From Candidatus Baldrarchaeota archaeon (GTDB taxonomy: Archaea; Asgardarchaeota; Baldrarchaeia; Baldrarchaeales; DXJG01): a stretch of 48,538 bases of DNA. The stretch spans positions 1 to 48,538 of the forward strand of contig JAEOSG010000003.1 of assembly GCA_016840485.1 (NCBI GenBank), in the 5' to 3' direction. Made by a program: the position numbers and the translations under genes. The notes beneath the pieces are model-generated. The model saw only the letters and a program-made list of their open reading frames with translations. It ran no database searches and was not told where the DNA came from. Below, in pieces: positions 47,387 through 48,538 of the stretch. The number at the start of each line of letters is the position of its first letter. Position 1 is the stretch's first letter.

Positions 47387-48212
47387 TTAAGTAATTGTTA
47401 TATAGTCTTCGATTACTGTGGTTCCAGCGTATTCAAGAACCCAGTAGTAGCCAGTATAAGGATAAGGACTTATCCCACTCTTAGCTAAGCCCCATTCAAC
47501 ATAAACTCTTATCTTAACCTTAGCGGAATAGAATGAGTCAAAGTTCCATGTTATCACAAATTTACATTCAACATCACTAACAAAATCAGTTACATACTCT
47601 CCTAAGTACTCATATTTAGGACCAGTTGGATACGGTAAATCCATATACACCGAACCTCCAACCCCCGTAGCAAACTCCCTTGTAGGCTCATAAAGATAAT
47701 CTACAAGCCATGCAACTCCCGTACCAGCAAATTTGCCTAGCAAACTTGCTGTCACAGCATCAAACTTTAATACTGTCTTAGCTGTTGTTCCTACAATAAA
47801 TCCGATTGCCCAACCGGCAATTTGTGCAAATCTGTCGTTGATTTTTTCTTCTGTTTTAATTCTTTTTATGGAATCGTATTCTTCTTCGTTAGCTTGAGTG
47901 GCATATCTTATGTGAAGCGAAGGGTTGGAACCTTGTTCCATCGAAACTTTAAATTCTACTCTACGGACATAGTAGTTGCTTCCAGTATTACTTTTAATGA
48001 AAACTGACGGTATAAATACAACGGTGGATGTACTTGGCCCTTCTACGTAATATTCAATTGCATAAACTAGGCTTACGCTACCCCAATTTGTTTCCTTCTT
48101 AGAATTACTGACGAGATAAAGATATGCACAGTCTATATATGCTTTGAAGTCTGGTTTCCCATGTATGATAACCTTTACCTTTGTGGTTGAAGTCGTGAAA
48201 GTGTCCTTTCAC
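47387..48212 (-). CDS. Unknown protein, start region frameshifted
   Basis: The long frame (47387-47941) starts at an ATG, but the same frame continues upstream to near 48204 without any start codon, encoding sequence such as TTSTTKVKVIIHGKPDF and YVRRVEFKVSMEQGS. A GTG at 48212 would read M-K and join this frame if one G were removed. The full protein would be about 274 residues. It contains a hydrophobic, glycine-rich stretch (FAQIAGWAIGFIVGTTAK) and a beta-rich C-terminal half. Promoter: TATTTATAG on the minus strand about 25 bases upstream of the GTG would suit a leaderless start. Function unknown. Confidence 0.5.
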
Positions 48213-48215
48213 GAC
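48192..48215. promoter_or_regulatory. Perfect 10-bp hairpin at the start of the unknown gene
   Basis: GTCGTGAAAG (48192-48201) and CTTTCACGAC (48206-48215) are exact inverse complements around a 4-base loop TGTC. It coincides with the putative GTG start of the 47387-48212 gene. It could be an operator or an mRNA hairpin that controls translation start. Confidence 0.55.
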
Positions 48216-48445
48216 AACTTAATTTTAAATGCATACTATAAATAAGGAAGCGCGTGTCAGAATGATAAAAAAGAAGCTATATAATTTGGAGTAATATGAA
48301 ATATATGTCTACAAATCCTACATAATAGGCTTTTGTTATCTATTACATAAGACAACTAATGGTTCTCAAAGTTAGATATTAGACATAATATAAGGTTTTA
48401 ACCTAAGTATGTAAACGTCTATTTACTTAAAACATCTGATAATAC

Positions 48446-48538
48446 TTAGTCGACGAGTATATGTCTGTCTACCACTCGTTTGATGGTGAATGATAGTATT
48501 CCCGATATTGTTACGATAATCGAAACGACAAGCAAAAA
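48446..48538 (-). CDS. Partial protein C terminus with transmembrane anchor
   Basis: The window ends inside a frame on the minus strand of 30 codons plus a TAA. It encodes a hydrophobic helix (LLVVSIIVTISGILSF) followed by the basic tail TIKRVVDRHILVD, like a C-terminal membrane anchor. The 5' part lies outside the window, so nothing more can be said. Could be chance because it is short. Confidence 0.35.
   Translation of the reverse strand, partial: FLLVVSIIVTISGILSFTIKRVVDRHILVD

Noticed and set aside
1-48538. CRISPR array, tRNA or rRNA genes, insertion sequences
   Set aside because: No regularly spaced repeat, no recognisable tRNA arm, no transposase motif was found by reading; a covariance-model search could still find a small RNA.

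Overview
The window is AT-rich DNA that looks archaeal. Starts are preceded by GGTGA/GGAGG-type Shine-Dalgarno sequences and AT-rich TATA-like boxes. The gene set fits an anaerobic, probably fermentative archaeon of the Thermoproteota/Bathyarchaeia type: a Sulfolobus LacS-like GH1 glycosidase, an aldehyde:ferredoxin oxidoreductase, many ferredoxin-type proteins, PIN-domain toxin-antitoxin loci, LVIVD-repeat surface proteins and a short MgtE-like transporter. The lineage is inferred, since no rRNA or tRNA gene was recognised.

Layout. 0.1-5.6 kb: broken DUF3795 gene, LVIVD surface protein, isoaspartyl peptidase/asparaginase, broken DJ-1/PfpI gene. 5.8-13.6 kb: HDAC-family deacetylase, a beta-helix membrane protein with a cytoplasmic RING-like zinc domain, a galT-galK-like operon, and a second LVIVD protein whose signal peptide is out of frame. 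13.8-20.2 kb: threonine synthase, a frameshifted VapBC pair, a PIN/UPF0175 pair behind a perfect inverted repeat, a GH1 beta-glycosidase, an AbrB/PIN pair behind a 12-bp-arm operator, and an Nmad3-like protein. 20.2-25.5 kb: MgtE-like transporter, two unidentified decayed coding stretches, an Lrp regulator with an in-frame TAG, an MFS transporter, and two genes truncated head to head. 25.7-28 kb: acetamidase/formamidase with an in-frame TAA, and an MtmB-like monomethylamine methyltransferase homologue with isoleucine in place of pyrrolysine. 28.3-37.3 kb: SDR, broken Cys-rich ferredoxin, 3-hydroxyacyl-CoA dehydrogenase, epimerase, then MFS, ThDP enzyme and a frameshifted AOR. 37.4-43.2 kb: broken nucleotidyltransferase, small acidic protein, broken CPBP protease, heterodimeric ABC exporter. 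43.9-46 kb: three Fe-S proteins. 46.3-48.2 kb: a run of unknown membrane proteins.

How the genes fit together. The GH1 enzyme plus GalK/GalT could release and phosphorylate galactose. The MFS/ThDP/AOR block could import an organic acid, decarboxylate a 2-oxo acid and oxidise the aldehyde with ferredoxin; the nearby Fe-S proteins could be electron carriers. These links are inferred from gene order and families.

The most general observation is gene breakage. About a dozen genes carry one- or two-base-scale lesions, mostly single-base changes in short homopolymers and often two per gene, while other long genes are intact. This is either real pseudogenisation or assembly error and needs read-level checking. 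The items that look most novel are the non-pyrrolysine MtmB homologue and the beta-helix/transmembrane/RING-like protein.
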